From the NCBI GenBank assembly GCA_016708825.1, contig JADJEZ010000013.1, forward strand, positions 53,861-117,860: a DNA stretch of 64,000 bases, read 5' to 3'. The notes below the pieces were generated by a model. That model had not been told where the DNA came from. It searched no databases and was given only the letters and a program-made list of their open reading frames with translations. How positions within the stretch are numbered: the first letter of the stretch is position 1; each line of letters begins with the position of its first letter. The position numbers and the translations under genes are program-made. This DNA is from Betaproteobacteria bacterium. Lineage in GTDB: Bacteria; Pseudomonadota; Gammaproteobacteria; Burkholderiales; Usitatibacteraceae. Below, piece after piece: positions 61,053-64,000 of this stretch.

Positions 61053-62110
61053 ATGGATCCCTTCAAGAACGCCCGGGTCTCCCTGGGGGGATCTACCAGT
61101 CGTACCAGAGCATTCTCGCCGTAGCTGTGTCGTGATCGTCGCGACGATCGCTGCAGTTTGGCTGGTGCGCCGGTTCCTGTGGGTGAGTCCGCACGCCGCG
61201 TCGAGCGAAGGTCGGAATTTTCCGGCCAAGTCACGCTCATGGGAATCGGCGCGGCCGGCGTGGTGATGGGTATCATCGCGCTGCCAGCCACAAGACACCC
61301 GCCCCGAGCTGTTGCGCCTGCTCGGGCTCATCGTATCGGCTGTGCTCGTTTTCCTCGACCACGATGATTTCCAGGCGATGGCCGGTGCGATGCTGCGTTC
61401 CGTGAGGAGCTTCAAGCGGGGATTTCCATGCGGGTCGGGGAGCACTTCGGGCGGTGACGGAGCGCAACTTCTTTCATACCGAAACCAATCGACCAACCGG
61501 GACCTGATAACGCTCCCAACCTCTATCTCTGTCAGCAATCCGGTCACGGTGGTGCGAAGCTCCGGCACGGTCGTATCCGCCGAAGTGTCGATCGGCTACG
61601 ACGTTTCGCACGACCGGATCGAGGCGCTCCTGGTGGAAGCGAAGGCCGAGGCCCAGCTCGACGAGCCCCTTTGTGCAAATCCTCGAGCTGGGAAGCTTGC
61701 GCCGTGAGCTACCGCGTCGCGGGTTTCGCAAGACATTAGCTGCATCGTTTCGGCGGGAACCCGCTGCGTCGGGCAATCCGACCGTTGCACGCGGCTGGCG
61801 TGGAGATCGCCACGTTGACGTTGATGGCCCAGCGCCCGGTGGCGACGAGCGAGCGATTCATCCGCGCGAAAACGCGCACCCGGCGAGCCACGGAGCCTGA
61901 AAATTCGCCCGAGGACTTGGTGTTCGACGAGCGGACGAGGCCGGAGATGATTTCCGGGCCTTCGGCATGAACGCGCGAGGCTGGAAGAACGCATCAAGGA
62001 GCTGCACGCGGCGCTCAAGAAGGCTGACGAGTCCCAGCGTGGCGAGCTCGATGCGGAGCTTCTTGGCCTGTGAGAACCGGATCAAGGAAATCGCCGGCGA
62101 GCTGAATAGA
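61053..62110 (+). CDS. MscS family mechanosensitive channel (heavily frameshifted)
   Basis: Fragments of one gene are spread over three frames. The ATG at 61053 follows GGGGAGG and gives MDPFKNARVSLGG, then IYQSYQSILAVA and VVIVATIAAVWLVRRFLW (first membrane helix). LLRLLGLIVSAVLVFLDHDD follows. The MscS domain shows VGEHF, ERNFFHTE, NRDLITLP, SNPVTVVRSSGTVVSAEVSI and GYDVSHDRIEALLVEAKAEA. A charged helical tail (LEERIKELHAALKKADESQR) ends at roughly 62110; the stop is not determined. Part of the pore region appears to be missing. At least eight frame changes in 1 kb point to poor sequence near the contig end. Confidence 0.6.
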
Positions 62111-62279
62111 GCCAAGTCGATGGCCTCAGGCGTTCTCGCCTTGCCGGGCCGTATTGGACGCCTCGACAGCCGTCGGCGCCCACGCTGCATCGCGCGTTTC
62201 GCCCCGCGCCTGAAGAGCCAGCCAGGCTGGTGCCTCCCCCTCGTGCGGCGTCGTGAAACTGATCATGCGGACCACGTCC

Positions 62280-62447
62280 TCAGGGCATCGGCCCTTCCGC
62301 AGCGTGCTCCGCCGCCGCCGCCACCTTCCGGTAATCGTTCGCGTCCACGAGTTCGACTTTTCGGTCCTGGCAAATTCCGACGCATTGCGCCGTGCCCTCG
62401 AGGCGACCACAGCCGATGCACTGCCAAGCAGGGAAGGTTTAAATCAT
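62280..62447 (-). CDS. Small cysteine-rich conserved protein (damaged)
   Basis: On the minus strand a reading frame ends at TGA 62282-62280 and contains WQCIGCGRLEGTAQCVGICQ followed by DRKVELVDANDYRKV. This resembles small betaproteobacterial proteins with a CxxC pair and a CxGxCxxRKxE motif that may bind metal. The likely ATG (62447) is followed by an in-frame TAA at codon 3, so either an indel lies there or the start is elsewhere. Its function is unknown. Confidence 0.4.
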
Positions 62448-62531
62448 GGCCTCGTCTCCAGAGCGGCCGGGTTGCTGACCGGCCCGGGTGTCCTTTAACC
62501 GGTATTGTATGGTAAAGCAGAAATTGCCCGC

Positions 62532-62858
62532 ATGATTTACGTCGTCACCGAATCCTGCATCCGATGCAAGCACACCGATTGCGTGGTGATTTGCCCCGAC
62601 CGATGCCTTCCGCGAAGAGCACCAACTTACTCGCGATCGACCCGGAGGGTGCGTCGTTTTTACCCTGTGCGATGCTTGAATGCCCGGTGGATGCGATCTT
62701 CGTGAAGAGACGACGTGCCCGCCAGCCAGAATGGCTTCATCGCTGAATGCACCGCTCGAAAGCCTGGCCCGTTATCGCCGAGAAGGAGGACGCCTTGCCC
62801 GATGCAGCCGCATGGGCGGAGGTGTGAGATCAAACGCGCCGAGCTCGACCCGGGCTAG
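62532..62858 (+). CDS. fdxA: 7Fe ferredoxin FdxA (frameshifted)
   Basis: MIYVVTESCIRCKHTDCVVI opens the protein with the CxxxxCxxxC pattern of FdxA, the ATG being at 62532. LLAIDPE and LECPVDAIFV are in another frame. DVPASQNGFIA, WPVIAEKEDALPDAAAWAEV and KRAELDPG complete the family C-terminus, ending at TAG 62856-62858. FdxA carries a 3Fe-4S and a 4Fe-4S cluster and transfers electrons at low potential. About four frame changes in 330 bases suggest sequencing errors, not decay. The second cysteine cluster is partly unreadable. Confidence 0.75.
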
Positions 62859-62928
62859 GCCGCGGCACCGGGAATCCTCCGCCTCGCCGGAAACCAGTAC
62901 TCACGATCGACCCCGAAAGGCTTCACCG

Positions 62929-63198
62929 ATGAGCCAACATGCCCACCTCCACCTCTCCGAGGACCGGATCCTATCCGCTGGACGCCCGCGGCGTGGCGGG
63001 CAGGCTTCCGGCACGCGGCCATCTTCAACGCGCTCGACATATGCTGGGCGGGGAACTGAGACCATGCGATTCGTGAACGATCCCGATCCCCTGCTGCCCT
63101 GCTCGACCAGTGCGTGCGAGTATGGCGATGCAGTGGATATCGCATATCGCCAGCGCAGGCCGGAAGCCATCGTGATCGATTTCATCGTGCGCCGGTAG
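62929..63198 (+). CDS. DUF2249 domain protein (frameshifted)
   Basis: It starts MSQHAHLHLSEDRILSAGRP. Fragments AIFNALD, MRFVNDPDPLPLL-like and YGDAVDIAYRQRRPEAIVID in different frames match the DUF2249 pattern (IF.aLd.L..ge.m.fvndhdP.PLl). The protein ends at TAG 63196-63198. DUF2249 proteins are small, of unknown function, and often linked to nitrogen-oxide or redox genes. GAAAGG lies 8 bases upstream of the ATG. Confidence 0.55.
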   Translation: MSQHAHLHLSEDRILSAGRPRRGGQASGTRPSSTRSTYAGRGTETMRFVNDPDPLLPCSTSACEYGDAVDIAYRQRRPEAIVIDFIVRR

Positions 63199-63215
63199 AT
63201 CGCGTCAGACGCCCG

Positions 63216-64000
63216 TCACCTCCCATCAAACCGCCAGCGCGCGTAACGACGCCGGATAGCCTCGTCAGGAAGGCTCGAAAGACCTCCTCGGACGCGGCAT
63301 CGTTCCACCCAGGCAGGCATCGGCGGCAAGGTACCCGATACCGCGAGCCGTGGCTTACTCGGCATCGTCGCGACTGAGTACGGGAAGGCCGCTCACCGAG
63401 GCAATGCGCCTGCAGAGGCCGTCGAAGCGGGAGACACCTCCGCTTGCGCGACCCCGCCAGGCTGGTGGCACCGGCTCTTGCCCGATCTCGTCGACGTGGC
63501 TTACGGCAGGAAGGCCCTTCTTTCTCCACCACGGCCGCCTGCTGCCAGGAGTTCGCCCTCCCCACAGAAGCGCGAGGAAAATGGGGTTGCCAGGAACTGA
63601 CTGCCCAGAACCCGGCGATGCCATTGAGGAACAGGGGCGGCTCGCCCGGTTTCTCCAGCCACTCGGAAGTCAATGAAACGCCGCATCGATTTTAACTCGA
63701 ACCGAGCCACTCAGGGCGGTGCCTGCGCCGTTCACGTTGCACTCGACGGAATAGACCGTCCAGTTTTCGTCCTCGAGGATGATTCCCGTGAGACTGCGTG
63801 GCGCATAGGACGGAGGCGTCGACACCGCGCGCTGCACGAACGCGCTGGTGCCGATATTCACGTAGGCGCACTCCTCATTGCGGACGCCGACGGAAACTTG
63901 ACACCGGACTGGTCCCCGTTCACTGCCACGAGGGCACAGCAACGTCACCGATGCGAATCGTTCCCAGGAGGATGGCGCGTGGGCACGCTCCTGGGCAGGT
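63216..64000 (-). CDS. FGGY-family carbohydrate kinase, C-terminal part (frameshifted, partial)
   Basis: The minus strand carries pieces of an FGGY kinase cut by the window end. In order they are AYVNIGTSAFVQRAVSTPPS, NWTVYSVECNVNGAGTAL, HVDEIGQEPVPPA, ASGGVSRFDGLCRRIASVSG, LPVLSRDDAEATARGIGYLA and PDEAIRRRYARWRFDGR. The stop is at 63216-63218. NIGTxAF and SGGxSRxDGLC are the ATP-site and C-terminal signatures of glycerol kinase-like enzymes. The sugar or polyol cannot be identified because the N-terminal substrate domain is outside the window. It is convergent with the DUF2249 gene. Confidence 0.65.

Noticed and set aside
62126..62266. Minus-strand 46-codon frame between the MscS tail and the Cys-rich protein
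   Set aside because: It has no recognisable family, ribosome site or conserved motif, and the surrounding sequence is unreliable.

Overview
This window is a GC-rich bacterial chromosomal segment, most likely betaproteobacterial (Burkholderiales-like). The evidence is two PHA phasins, a PHA granule-region protein, a Bug-type periplasmic receptor, a TRAP transporter, a lexA-imuA-imuB-dnaE2 cassette and a glutaryl-CoA dehydrogenase. I see nothing that fixes genus. The assembly is rough: more than 15 genes have single-base frameshifts, usually in or beside short homopolymers, one intergenic gap is a nonsense G/C-only tract, and the last 3 kb is very badly frameshifted. I treat most frameshifts as sequencing errors and give whole-gene coordinates.

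Layout. 0-7.9 kb: membrane spermidine-synthase-like fragment, lipase-like hydrolase, peroxiredoxin, a two-domain fatty acyl-CoA reductase, phasin, patatin, TetR regulator, a TPR-like protein and a histone-like SWIB protein. 7.9-23 kb: a secreted DUF1501/DUF1800 pair, a wax ester synthase (WS/DGAT), acyl-CoA-binding protein, second phasin, acyl-CoA synthetase, an ornithine-type aminotransferase, then an aldehyde dehydrogenase / Tat-exported small subunit / GMC oxidoreductase operon and a PHA granule-region protein. Together these can make (acyl-CoA to fatty alcohol to wax ester), store and re-oxidise neutral lipid. 23-34.7 kb: TRAP transporter, a serine-glyoxylate-type aminotransferase, an FAD/Fe-S oxidoreductase and a malonate module (carboxyltransferase-like protein, malonyl-CoA synthetase MatB, malonyl-CoA decarboxylase MatA). 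34.7-46 kb: glutaryl-CoA dehydrogenase, S9 peptidase, DUF3429, Bug receptor, class V aminotransferase, tandem universal stress protein, SLC13 permease, cytochrome b561 with two YceI proteins, and a membrane HEAGH protein behind a Fur-like box. 46-52 kb: SOS mutagenesis operon lexA-imuA-imuB-dnaE2.

The most interesting part is 52-60.8 kb. A HlyD-type adaptor and a C39-peptidase ABC exporter run towards a tandem array of seven 170-bp repeats. Read on the minus strand, each repeat encodes the same 44-residue double-glycine precursor, each with its own Shine-Dalgarno site; six copies are intact. Cleavage at the canonical position would release a hydrophobic heptapeptide, IGDVIFL or IGDVIFI. Divergent from the array lie two tandem paralogues that fuse tetratricopeptide-like repeats to an HD-GYP cyclic-di-GMP phosphodiesterase domain. 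I infer a peptide-pheromone system in which an exported short peptide may be sensed by TPR receptors that control c-di-GMP directly. GC content falls inside the 3' end of the exporter and recovers inside the second HD-GYP gene, as if the signal/receptor part had been exchanged as a cassette between conserved ends.

60.8-64 kb: tRNA-Asn with a terminator, then heavily damaged MscS channel, small Cys-rich protein, ferredoxin FdxA, DUF2249 and FGGY-kinase genes.
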